Positions 18,756 to 26,263 of a stretch of 64,000 bases of DNA are shown piece by piece. Location: assembly GCA_023267975.1 (NCBI GenBank), contig JALNLA010000003.1:62001-126000 (forward strand), read 5' to 3'. Both the position numbers and the translations under genes were made by a program. How positions within the stretch are numbered: the stretch's first letter is position 1; each line of letters starts with the position of its first letter. This DNA is from Candidatus Terraquivivens ruidianensis. GTDB taxonomy: Archaea > Thermoproteota > Nitrososphaeria_A > Caldarchaeales > Wolframiiraptoraceae. The notes under the pieces are model-generated. The model was not told the origin of the DNA and searched no databases. It saw only the letters and a list, made by a program, of their open reading frames with translations.

Positions 18756-19765
18756 GGCACTAAGACGGCCCTCGCCCTGACCTCACCCATCTTCAGCTTC
18801 TTGAGGACGTCGTTCACCTTTTCTAAGGGATACTTTTCGCATATAGCCCTTATCTTTCCGGTACGCGCCAGCTCTACCACATCCCTCATCATCCACCTAG
18901 AGCCGATTACTGAGCCAACTATTTTTTTCTCTTCGTGGAAGAAGAAGTCACCGAGCTTAACATGAACGCCCATGACTACCGTTCCGGACGGTTTCGTAGC
19001 TCTTATTGCTTGCTCCGCCGCTGTATCCGAGGGCGCGAAGACTATGCTGGCATCGACGCCGCCTAGCCTCCTTATCTCGTTCACAGGGTCGCTGGTTGAC
19101 GAATCTATTATCAAGTCAGCCCCTAATTCTTCCGCAACCTTCAGATGGTTTTTGTTCCTACTAACAGCTATCACTTCAGCACCATAGAGCTTGGCTATTT
19201 GGATGACCATATGACCCACTCCGCCTATGCCGAAAATCGCCGCCCTCTTTCCCGGCTTTAAATCCGCTTTAAGTACTGCTCCGTAAGCCGTCACGCCGGG
19301 ACAGAAGAATGGTGCGGCCTCAATGGGGTTTAGGCTATCGGGAAGGGGATAGACGTATCGCCAGTCGGCAAGGAGGTATTCAGCGTATCCACCGTCAACC
19401 GTCTCACCAGTTATCTTCTTGCTGGAGCATAGATGCTCGAGTCCCCGTAGGCAATACTCACAATTACCGCAGGCAGTCCAGAGCGGCTGAATGCCAACCC
19501 TCTGTCCGATCTCGAAAACTTCCACACCCTTTCCGATCTCGCTTATCTTTCCAACTATTTCGTGTCCAGGTATTATCGGCAACTTAGACGGTAAACCATA
19601 CTTGACCCAGTCTCCCTCGATCATGTGAAGGTTAGACCTGCATACACCACATGCCTCTACTTTAACCAAGACGTGTCCATCCTTCGGTTCAGGCATGGGT
19701 ATATCTTCGATAGTAAGCGGATTCTCCTCGACGGGTCTTGGTTTATAGAGAAGTGCGGCTTTCAT
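18752..19765 (-). CDS. Zinc-dependent alcohol dehydrogenase
   Basis: A medium-chain dehydrogenase (337 residues). The catalytic zinc ligands are in CGVCRSNLHMIEG and PGHEIVG. The structural zinc is held by four cysteines in CGNCEYCLRGLEHLC. The Rossmann fold has FGIGGVGHMVIQIAK. The sequence is close to archaeal NAD(P)-dependent alcohol dehydrogenases; the natural substrate is not evident. It is convergent with cofD, so it is not part of the F420 operon. Confidence 0.92.
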   Translation of the reverse strand: MKAALLYKPRPVEENPLTIEDIPMPEPKDGHVLVKVEACGVCRSNLHMIEGDWVKYGLPSKLPIIPGHEIVGKISEIGKGVEVFEIGQRVGIQPLWTACGNCEYCLRGLEHLCSSKKITGETVDGGYAEYLLADWRYVYPLPDSLNPIEAAPFFCPGVTAYGAVLKADLKPGKRAAIFGIGGVGHMVIQIAKLYGAEVIAVSRNKNHLKVAEELGADLIIDSSTSDPVNEIRRLGGVDASIVFAPSDTAAEQAIRATKPSGTVVMGVHVKLGDFFFHEEKKIVGSVIGSRWMMRDVVELARTGKIRAICEKYPLEKVNDVLKKLKMGEVRARAVLVP

Positions 19766-19827
19766 GCTTAATGGGTTTTCATTATGCTTTATAAAAATTC
19801 TCGGCGCTATACAGGTCAGAAAGTATC

Positions 19828-20152
19828 CTAGCTTATTCTTTTAATCTCCTCGTAAGCTTCTTTTAGCATGTCATCGTAGTTGGCCGCCCTTCTTTCAATA
19901 TCATCCATCATCTTAAGCAAAAGTCGAGTTCTTTCTTCAGATACAAAGCTATTATAATTCTTATTCAAAAACTTTACGCCCAACGTTTTCCTAAATAGGT
20001 TTTGAGTTCTGTTTCTTCGGGATTGTGCACTCTGAGCTGAAAGAAGTATTTTTAACTCTACATATTACTTCATAAATTTCCTCCAAAGAAGTGTCCTTTT
20101 TGCAGAAGGGTACAAATCCTCGTATATTACTGGAATCACCCTTTATCCCCAT
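19828..20152 (-). pseudogene. Frameshifted small protein gene (or +1 frameshifted gene)
   Basis: I found this by translating the 434-base gap between the dehydrogenase and cofC. On the minus strand, ATG at 20152 follows AGGGGAT and opens a 53-codon frame ending with TAG at 19991-19993. The +1 frame is open across that stop and continues to TAG at 19828-19830. Joining the two after residue ~47 gives one protein of about 107 residues, with an N-terminal half containing DTSLEEIYEVICRVK and an acidic/basic helical C terminus containing RRAANYDDMLKEAYEEIKR. The codons are more A+T-rich than the neighbours. I do not recognise the family. It could be a decayed gene, a sequencing error, or programmed frameshifting. 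Confidence 0.5.
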
Positions 20153-20199
20153 AAAATCCCCTAATGATAATTAGCGCCTAAATTTTTTACTTTTAGTTT

Positions 20200-20889
20200 A
20201 TGCTTAGTAGGAAATTTAATATTTACCAAGTTAAACTTAAACTTACCTTGTTTGAGTTTGCAATAATCCCAGTCAAGAAGTTGGCGGACGCGAAGTCGAG
20301 GCTTAGAAAACTGCTTAATCAACAACAGCGTCGGCGCCTGATTCTCACGATGCTCGAACTGGTTGCTAACGCGTGCCTTGAGGCCGGTCTGAAAAGGGTG
20401 TACGTAATCGGAAGCGACCCCGAAGTCGAGACGCTGGTTAAGCGAAAGAGTCTGTCTTTCATACCCGACATATGGTGTGGACTTAACGAGTCGCTTGAAA
20501 GTGTCACCGATATGCTCTATTCAAGGCATGGAGGAGGTTTTGTTATATTCCCATGCGACCTCCCGCTAATCTCGCCGGAAGATGTGAAGATCGTGGGAAG
20601 GTTATTGGAGCATAACGATGTCGTGATCTCTCCTTCTTTGGGATTGAAAGGTACAAACGCCTTGGCGATGAGGGAGGCGCGCATGATCAGGATGCAGTAC
20701 GGGGCTTCAAGCTTCCTTAAACATCTATCTTCAGCCATGGCATGTGGTAAGAGAGTGGCGATATACGCATCGCTCCGTGTAGGTCTGGATGTAGACGTAC
20801 CCAAAGACATGGCAAAGCTCAAAAGGTTGTCAAAATTAGGTTATGAAAACTTTAAAGAACTCAGAGCCTTGGACTATTTACGCCTATGA
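20200..20889 (+). CDS. cofC: 2-phospho-L-lactate guanylyltransferase CofC
   Basis: CofC activates 2-phospholactate (or phosphoenolpyruvate) with GTP, giving the substrate of CofD. The 229-residue protein has the family N terminus AIIPVKKLADAKSRL followed by LNQQQRRRLILTML. It also has FPCDLPLISPEDV with the metal-binding aspartate, and the C-terminal GLDVDVPKDMAKL. The annotated ATG adds about 15 residues before the conserved part; a TTG at 20245 is an alternative. It lies about 1.4 kb from cofD on the same strand. Confidence 0.93.
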   Translation: MLSRKFNIYQVKLKLTLFEFAIIPVKKLADAKSRLRKLLNQQQRRRLILTMLELVANACLEAGLKRVYVIGSDPEVETLVKRKSLSFIPDIWCGLNESLESVTDMLYSRHGGGFVIFPCDLPLISPEDVKIVGRLLEHNDVVISPSLGLKGTNALAMREARMIRMQYGASSFLKHLSSAMACGKRVAIYASLRVGLDVDVPKDMAKLKRLSKLGYENFKELRALDYLRL

Positions 20890-22247
20890 AATTTCTTCCT
20901 TAGCACGTAGAAAATTGCGAGCGCCACTGGTATAAGCAAGAGCAATTCTGAGACGAGTATGTAAATCTGTGCTCCAGTTCCCTGCCCTTCGCCTTTTTGT
21001 AACTCAATACCAACTATGACACCGTCCTTTACAGTTACATTTCCAGCTTTAAGGTAGACAACGTTGCCTACCGCATCGGACGCAACGACCTTTATCCTAA
21101 CGATTCCCTCCTTGATTCCTATGCTCTCATCACCAGCGTATCTTTTGTCTTGGACCGGATTCATTTCGAAGGTAGAGTTCAGGACGAGCTTTCCATCCAT
21201 GTACTGCTCCACGATCGCCATAACGTAACTTACATCACCCTCTCTATCATCGATGTCGGCAAATGTTCTAAACTCTTTATCGCTGATCTTCTCAACCCAT
21301 GCGAGCTCTATCGTAGGCGGTCTAGAAATTGTTACCACACCTATGGCATTCCTTGTTATGTCGATGAACCAGAACGTGTTATCTGGACCTTTAGTAGGAT
21401 GCCATGGTGAGGTAAACCCTAAACGAATTTCGTCCACGTTTCCATCAAATACTTCACCCGCCGAGTTCCTTGGTCTGCAGAAGTAAACGACGGAGCCGTA
21501 ATCTGTTGAAAGAAGGGGCGGAGCGACAACTGTTCCAGCTGGTAGAGCTATCTTCTTGGCTAACCTTAAGTCCTTTGTTATACCGATCAGGTAACCTTCG
21601 ACAGTCACGGCCCAAACACCGCCGTCATTCGCCGGCGCTACAAGGTACGTCTGGTTTCTGACTTCGTATGTTTTGACAGAGCCAGATACTGTGTCAACGA
21701 GTAGCAAGTTCCTGTAGGATTTGTCTATAACCCAGAGCCTTCCGTCAGACTCGGCTATGACGCCTTCGCCCGTGGCAACGTTCACGTCCAGCTCCTTCAA
21801 TATCTTCATCTCGGAAGGTGAGAAGAGTATAACCTTAGGAGTATCAGGAAGGGTAAACCATATGCCCTCTTTCGTTGGGTACATGTCCACGACGTCTGCC
21901 TTAAGCTCGAGCGTCCTTACGTCGAACGTCTTCGGGTCTATAACAGCAACGGATTTTACCTTCTCAAGAGCCACGACGACCACTCCTTCATAGTATAAAA
22001 TCTTAGATGGAAAGCTTGGTAGGTTTATCGCTACCATTTCACCGGTCTTCGGCATGAAGAGAACGACCTCCATCCTAGACGGTAACGATAGCCAGACCTT
22101 CTCTTGACTTTCAACGGCTATATGCGTGGGCAGGTCTCCTCTAAGTTGAAACTCGTGGTAGCCTAAGACCTTGATGGACATAGCTGGCTGAATGGTCGTA
22201 GGCAACAATAAGGCCAAGACTGTTATTAATATGATTGCTATCCTCAT
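20874..22247 (-). CDS. Membrane-anchored beta-propeller surface protein
   Basis: The 457-residue protein has an N-terminal signal peptide (hydrophobic residues about 4-24). Repeated 40-45-residue blades follow, with patterns such as GIWFTLPDTPKVI, GRLWVIDKSYRNLL, GGVWAVTVEGYLI and NTFWFIDITRNAIG; these resemble NHL/virginiamycin-B-lyase-like propellers. An immunoglobulin-like region (about 310-410) is followed by a C-terminal membrane helix (about 425-448) and a basic tail. It is probably anchored outside the cell by that helix. Function is unknown; protein or sugar binding is a guess. Confidence 0.72.
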   Translation of the reverse strand: MRIAIILITVLALLLPTTIQPAMSIKVLGYHEFQLRGDLPTHIAVESQEKVWLSLPSRMEVVLFMPKTGEMVAINLPSFPSKILYYEGVVVVALEKVKSVAVIDPKTFDVRTLELKADVVDMYPTKEGIWFTLPDTPKVILFSPSEMKILKELDVNVATGEGVIAESDGRLWVIDKSYRNLLLVDTVSGSVKTYEVRNQTYLVAPANDGGVWAVTVEGYLIGITKDLRLAKKIALPAGTVVAPPLLSTDYGSVVYFCRPRNSAGEVFDGNVDEIRLGFTSPWHPTKGPDNTFWFIDITRNAIGVVTISRPPTIELAWVEKISDKEFRTFADIDDREGDVSYVMAIVEQYMDGKLVLNSTFEMNPVQDKRYAGDESIGIKEGIVRIKVVASDAVGNVVYLKAGNVTVKDGVIVGIELQKGEGQGTGAQIYILVSELLLLIPVALAIFYVLRKKFHRRK

Positions 22248-22270
22248 CGTGTGGTTTACTATCTACTGTA

Positions 22271-22278
22271 TTTATAAA
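22271..22278 (+). promoter_or_regulatory. TATA box for leaderless glycerate kinase transcript
   Basis: TTTATAAA lies 25-32 bases before the ATG at 22303. In archaea transcription starts about 22-27 bases after the TATA centre, so the message would begin at or very near the start codon. No Shine-Dalgarno sequence precedes this ATG, which fits a leaderless mRNA. The spacing also argues against longer upstream starts in the same frame. Confidence 0.5.
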
Positions 22279-22302
22279 TGTTCATGTAATCTTTCTTGCG
22301 AC

Positions 22303-23691
22303 ATGAGAAGAGGGCTAATAAAAAATGTTGATGAGCTACTCGAAGGTTACTCGGGGCCCGAAAGAAAGCTCAGGGAAGACCTGCTTAGCTCAGCGGAGAA
22401 GGCCATAAGAGCGGTACAACCAGACGAGCTTCTACGTAAGAAGTTCAGGCTGAAAGGGAATACCTTGATGGTTGGTGATTTAAAAGTCGAACTCACAGAT
22501 TTCGATGAGGTTGTCGTTCTGGGGGCTGGCAAGGCCACCCACGTAATGTGCCGCTACGTTGAGCAGCTCTTAGGCCATAGGATAACAAGGGGACTCATAA
22601 TAGTACCGCATAGCGTTGTAAATGATTACATATCTCCCAACGTAAAGATCAGAGGAGGTGGACACCCTGTACCAGACAAGGAAGGGTACGAAGCTGCTAA
22701 GGAGCTTGTTGAAATTGCGCAAAGCACAGGACCTAAAAGTTTAGTGCTAGTGCTCATTTCAGGCGGCGGTTCTGCCCTCATGCCTTTGCCGGCAGAGCCC
22801 GTAACCTTAGAGGATAAAGTGGAAATTACAAAGGCACTTCTAAAGTCTGGTGCCACGATTGACGAGATGAATCTCGTGAGGAAGCACCTTTCTATGGTGA
22901 AGGGTGGTTGGCTTGCCCGTCATCTATCGAAGGCGAGAACCATATCGCTCATACTTTCCGACGTAGTTGGCGATAAGCTGGAGGTTATCGCCTCAGGACC
23001 CACATCACCTGACCCGACTAAGTATGCCGACGCTGTCTTGGTTTTGAAGAAATACGGTCTTTGGGGTTCTTCACCTTTGAGCATAAAGGTCAGACTAGAG
23101 CGCGGTATGGGTGGCGAGTTGCCAGAGACACCGAAGCCAGACGATGTAGCATTCTCAAAGGTCCACAACGTAATCATCGGCAGCTGCTCCGATGCATGCA
23201 ACGCTGCCTTCTCTGCACTCACGAGATTAGGCTACAACACAATTTATTTGACGCATAGGCTTAAGGGTGAGGCGCGCTACGTCGGTCAGACATTGGCTAA
23301 GTTTATACTTGACGTAAAGCTAGGAAGAACGATGGGGTCTACTGCTTTGGTATTAGGAGGCGAGACCACAGTAACCGTGAAGGGTAAGGGAGTTGGCGGT
23401 AGAAACCAAGAACTGGCGCTCTCGGCGGCTATCGAGTTGGAGGGCTCGAAAGGTTGCGCATGTCTGTCCATAGGGACTGATGGTCTGGATGGGCCGACAG
23501 ACGCAGCAGGTGCCATAACCGATTGTTGGACGCTCAATAAGGGCAGAAATGCAGAATACGAGGCAAGGGCGTTTCTGGAAGACAACGACTCCTACACGTT
23601 CCTGAAGAGAGTCTCCTGCCTAATCTTTACTGGTCCTACGGGCACGAACGTCGGCGACCTTGTCCTTTTGGGGAGGTTTAAACGCCCTTGA
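22303..23691 (+). CDS. Glycerate 2-kinase (MOFRL/GckA family)
   Basis: It phosphorylates glycerate to 2-phosphoglycerate, a step of non-phosphorylated or semi-phosphorylative Entner-Doudoroff pathways in archaea. The 462-residue protein has the family blocks VVVLGAGKATHVM, RGGGHPVPDKEGY, LVLISGGGSALMPLPA, MNLVRKHLSMVKGGWLA and the C-terminal MOFRL region with GGETTVTVKGKGVGGRNQELALS and IGTDGLDGPTDAAGA. An open frame reaches 111 bases further upstream, but that part overlaps the divergent propeller gene and contains the TATA box, so I use ATG 22303. Confidence 0.94.
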   Translation: MRRGLIKNVDELLEGYSGPERKLREDLLSSAEKAIRAVQPDELLRKKFRLKGNTLMVGDLKVELTDFDEVVVLGAGKATHVMCRYVEQLLGHRITRGLIIVPHSVVNDYISPNVKIRGGGHPVPDKEGYEAAKELVEIAQSTGPKSLVLVLISGGGSALMPLPAEPVTLEDKVEITKALLKSGATIDEMNLVRKHLSMVKGGWLARHLSKARTISLILSDVVGDKLEVIASGPTSPDPTKYADAVLVLKKYGLWGSSPLSIKVRLERGMGGELPETPKPDDVAFSKVHNVIIGSCSDACNAAFSALTRLGYNTIYLTHRLKGEARYVGQTLAKFILDVKLGRTMGSTALVLGGETTVTVKGKGVGGRNQELALSAAIELEGSKGCACLSIGTDGLDGPTDAAGAITDCWTLNKGRNAEYEARAFLEDNDSYTFLKRVSCLIFTGPTGTNVGDLVLLGRFKRP

Positions 23692-23845
23692 GAGACACCG
23701 CATGACCAACATCCAAAACGGGGTTAAAGATACATGCATATGTTTGAAGAAATACGCAAAAAATGTTGCTCGATTTTCATGATAACACTTTTTAAGCCCA
23801 GCTGTCTATTTAAATATTAGAATAAAAACGCAGAGATGGAAATAT

Positions 23846-24442
23846 ATGGTCTCGCCCATCAGACTGGTGGTTGCAACGTCCACTTCATTCGCAATCATGT
23901 TATTATTCTCATTTGTTGAACATTTTAGCGGTGGAATGCGTGAATTAATTGCGGTATCTGGTGTTTTGGTTTCAGCCATCTTGGTTAGCCTACTGGCTCG
24001 GTCACTGATCGTCAGCGTTATCGGCATGCTCGTAGGTGGAGCCATTGCCATGCTCCTTGCGCTTTCGAGTCCATATATCTTTAACATCCAACTTCAACTT
24101 TGGAACCCACTCGCCGTGCTTGTCGTTTCGGGGGTGTTTGGAAGATTGTTGCTAGTCGGTATAGCAGTTGGCATCTCGGCCGGCATCTCTAGCATCTTAA
24201 GAGGTTTTGAACACCCGAAGAAAGAGGTAACACCTCCTGCTGAAGAACTGGTAAGAGAGGTCGTTGAAGCTAAAGAAGAAAAGCCTGAGCCTGTAACCAT
24301 CCCTCCGCCGGCGAAGGAAGTTACTGCTCCGGAAGTTGTCGAGAAACCAATCGAGACGGTAACCTGCCCGCACTGCAAGGAAGATATACCACCGGATGCC
24401 CTCTTCTGTCCTTTATGCGGAAAAAGGGTTAAAGAGAGTTAA
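23846..24442 (+). CDS. Membrane protein with C-terminal zinc ribbon, function unknown
   Basis: The 198-residue protein has three or four membrane helices in its first 115 residues (about 5-24, 32-50, 52-78 and 86-112). A Glu/Pro/Val-rich linker follows, then a single zinc ribbon (CPHCKEDIPPDALFCPLCG) at the C terminus. TTTAAATATT about 30 bases upstream is a likely TATA box. It resembles the protein at 3294-3992 in plan but not obviously in sequence. No function is assigned. Confidence 0.7.
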   Translation: MVSPIRLVVATSTSFAIMLLFSFVEHFSGGMRELIAVSGVLVSAILVSLLARSLIVSVIGMLVGGAIAMLLALSSPYIFNIQLQLWNPLAVLVVSGVFGRLLLVGIAVGISAGISSILRGFEHPKKEVTPPAEELVREVVEAKEEKPEPVTIPPPAKEVTAPEVVEKPIETVTCPHCKEDIPPDALFCPLCGKRVKES

Positions 24443-24475
24443 AGTAGTTATAATATTGACTGTGGCGAGCGCTCC

Positions 24476-25390
24476 ATGCTGGCAAGGCCATTGGCCGCTG
24501 ACAGCTTCGGAACAAGAAGCATGTGTGCGTTTGTTGATACCGGAGACCTGAGCATAGTAATAGACCCAGGAGCGGCGCTCGGTCCTTGGAGATATGGACT
24601 TAAACCGCATCCAAAAGAGGTCAAAAAGCTTGAGGAGTATAAGGCGGAAATCGTCAGGTCAACGTCAAAGGCCGACCTAGTAATAGTTACGCACTACCAT
24701 TACGACCACATACCAAGACCTTATGAAGATGTAGCATGGCTCAAGGGTAAGACGGTCATGGTGAAAGACCCTGAGAACAACATAAACTTCAGCCAAAGGT
24801 CAAGGGCTCATCTATTCTTAGAGCAATTACGGAGGGTTGGTTGTAAGGTATCAGTCGCTGACGGACAAAGCATTAAAATTGGCAATACTTCGATAAAATT
24901 TTCAAAGGCAGTACAGCACGGTAATTCTCCAAAGCTTGGATATGTCATAGAAATCTGCATAAGTAAGGGCAACGAGTGTTTGGTCCATACGTCCGACGTC
25001 GAGGGCTTGGTAGATGAGCAACAGCTTAGCTTCATCGTCCAGAACAAACCGGACATCATCATATGTGATGGGCCCATGACCTACATGCTCGGTAGCAGGT
25101 TTACGGAGAAAGACCTGGAAAAATCGATAAAGAACCTCATGAAGGTCGTAGCTTTATGCCGTCCAGCTTTCCTAGTACTCGACCATCACCTCATCAGGGA
25201 CCTAAGTTGGAGAGACAGGATTAATGCGCTGATAACGTATGCGGAGAGTTTTAACACGTCTGTTTGTACCGCCGCTGAGTTCTCTGGGTTAAGCTACGAG
25301 CCCTTAGAGGCCATGCGGAAAGCGTTGTATGAGTCCTGTCCACCAGATAAAGAGGAAGGTATTAAGGCAAGTGAGGATGAAAACGTTTAG
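24476..25390 (+). CDS. UPF0282-family metallo-beta-lactamase-fold hydrolase
   Basis: The 304-residue protein matches archaeal UPF0282 proteins from the N terminus (RPLAADSFGTRSMCAFVDTGDL, where the family has a SxGxRSM motif) through IDPGAALGPWRYGLKPHPKE. Metal ligands are in the HYHYDHIPRP motif (HxHxDH), with later histidines in VLDHHLIRD. The substrate is unknown. It overlaps the next membrane-protein gene by 14 bases, so the two are probably co-translated. Confidence 0.88.
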   Translation: MLARPLAADSFGTRSMCAFVDTGDLSIVIDPGAALGPWRYGLKPHPKEVKKLEEYKAEIVRSTSKADLVIVTHYHYDHIPRPYEDVAWLKGKTVMVKDPENNINFSQRSRAHLFLEQLRRVGCKVSVADGQSIKIGNTSIKFSKAVQHGNSPKLGYVIEICISKGNECLVHTSDVEGLVDEQQLSFIVQNKPDIIICDGPMTYMLGSRFTEKDLEKSIKNLMKVVALCRPAFLVLDHHLIRDLSWRDRINALITYAESFNTSVCTAAEFSGLSYEPLEAMRKALYESCPPDKEEGIKASEDENV

Positions 25391-25916
25391 CATTCTGACC
25401 GGGAATATCCTATCCTTCTTCATGGGCGGCATAGCCCTTTGCGCCTCTTACGTTGCTACTGGTTACACTTCGCCACCTTTAAGACCGCTCATACTAGTAC
25501 TATGTTGGTTGCTTCTCTTCTACTTTACACACTCTCCAGCCCACTACTTTGCTGGCAGGTTACTCGGTATCAGATTTAAATATTATTTTCTAGGAATATC
25601 GCGTATCTCAAAATCAGGCATGCCGCTCCTGTCCCAGATAGCTGAAAAATTTCCATACGTCATGGGCGTGCGTATTGACAGGTCGAGTATGAAAAACGTC
25701 AGCAAGAAGAGGGTTGCGGTTATGTACTTGGCTGGACCCCTTACGTCCATCTTTGCATCTTCTCTTGTATTGTTGATATACCAAACTGTCGGCGTGAGCA
25801 TGCTTGAAAGCGTCATCCTAGCATTTTTAATTTTGGGCAATGCCGTAGTCTCGCTTTACTTTAGCAAAAAGTACGGGTGTATAGCCAAAGCCCTTAAAGC
25901 ACTACAAGTTAGTTGA
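25377..25916 (+). CDS. Integral membrane protein, degenerate M50-like
   Basis: The 179-residue protein has about four membrane helices. In the second, HSPAHYFAGRLLGIRF (from residue 52) sits where M50 site-2 proteases have HExxH followed by a similar helix. Later MYLAGPLTSIFASSLVLL resembles the conserved AGPLxN helix of M50 enzymes. The catalytic Glu is absent (HSPAH, not HExxH) and no LDGG motif follows, so I infer an inactive relative. The ATG at 25377 follows GTGAGG; an earlier in-frame start at 25329 would lie deep in the preceding gene. Confidence 0.65.
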   Translation: MKTFSILTGNILSFFMGGIALCASYVATGYTSPPLRPLILVLCWLLLFYFTHSPAHYFAGRLLGIRFKYYFLGISRISKSGMPLLSQIAEKFPYVMGVRIDRSSMKNVSKKRVAVMYLAGPLTSIFASSLVLLIYQTVGVSMLESVILAFLILGNAVVSLYFSKKYGCIAKALKALQVS

Positions 25917-25929
25917 GGGTTCTTAGGCT

Positions 25930-26190
25930 CTATTCCTTCTTCTCTTCTTCTTGCTCTGGCTTCGTCTCCGTTGTCAACTCCGGCAGGGGTTCGGGAGTCG
26001 GTGTGGTCGCAAGCGTATAACCTATCCATGCCAGTATTACGAGGATTACGCCCACGCCGAGGAAGGCGGTTATTTGTATCGTTAAAAGTTGCCAAGCCGG
26101 TGGCGATAGGAAGACGAGCCAAAAGTAAAATACTAAAACCGCAATACTTACTACCAGTACGAAAGCACCAATCGCTTGGTCTCTGTTCAT
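25930..26190 (-). CDS. Small two-helix membrane protein
   Basis: The 86-residue protein begins MNRDQAIGAFVLVVSIAV, has two membrane helices (about 7-29 and 37-61) and ends in a Thr/Pro/Glu-rich charged tail. I do not recognise a named family with certainty. It is convergent with the membrane protein before it and divergent from lhr. Codon use matches the neighbours and the ATG is well placed, so it is probably real. Confidence 0.65.
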   Translation of the reverse strand: MNRDQAIGAFVLVVSIAVLVFYFWLVFLSPPAWQLLTIQITAFLGVGVILVILAWIGYTLATTPTPEPLPELTTETKPEQEEEKKE

Positions 26191-26263
26191 ACCCCATCAG
26201 CATAACGTGAATGGATTTAAATTTATCGGTAACGAAAATCACGGTAAGGAAGGGACGGGGCAG

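Noticed and set aside
22192-22302. Upstream extension of the glycerate kinase frame
   Set aside because: It overlaps the start of the divergent propeller gene and contains the TATA box; the family N terminus begins near ATG 22303.
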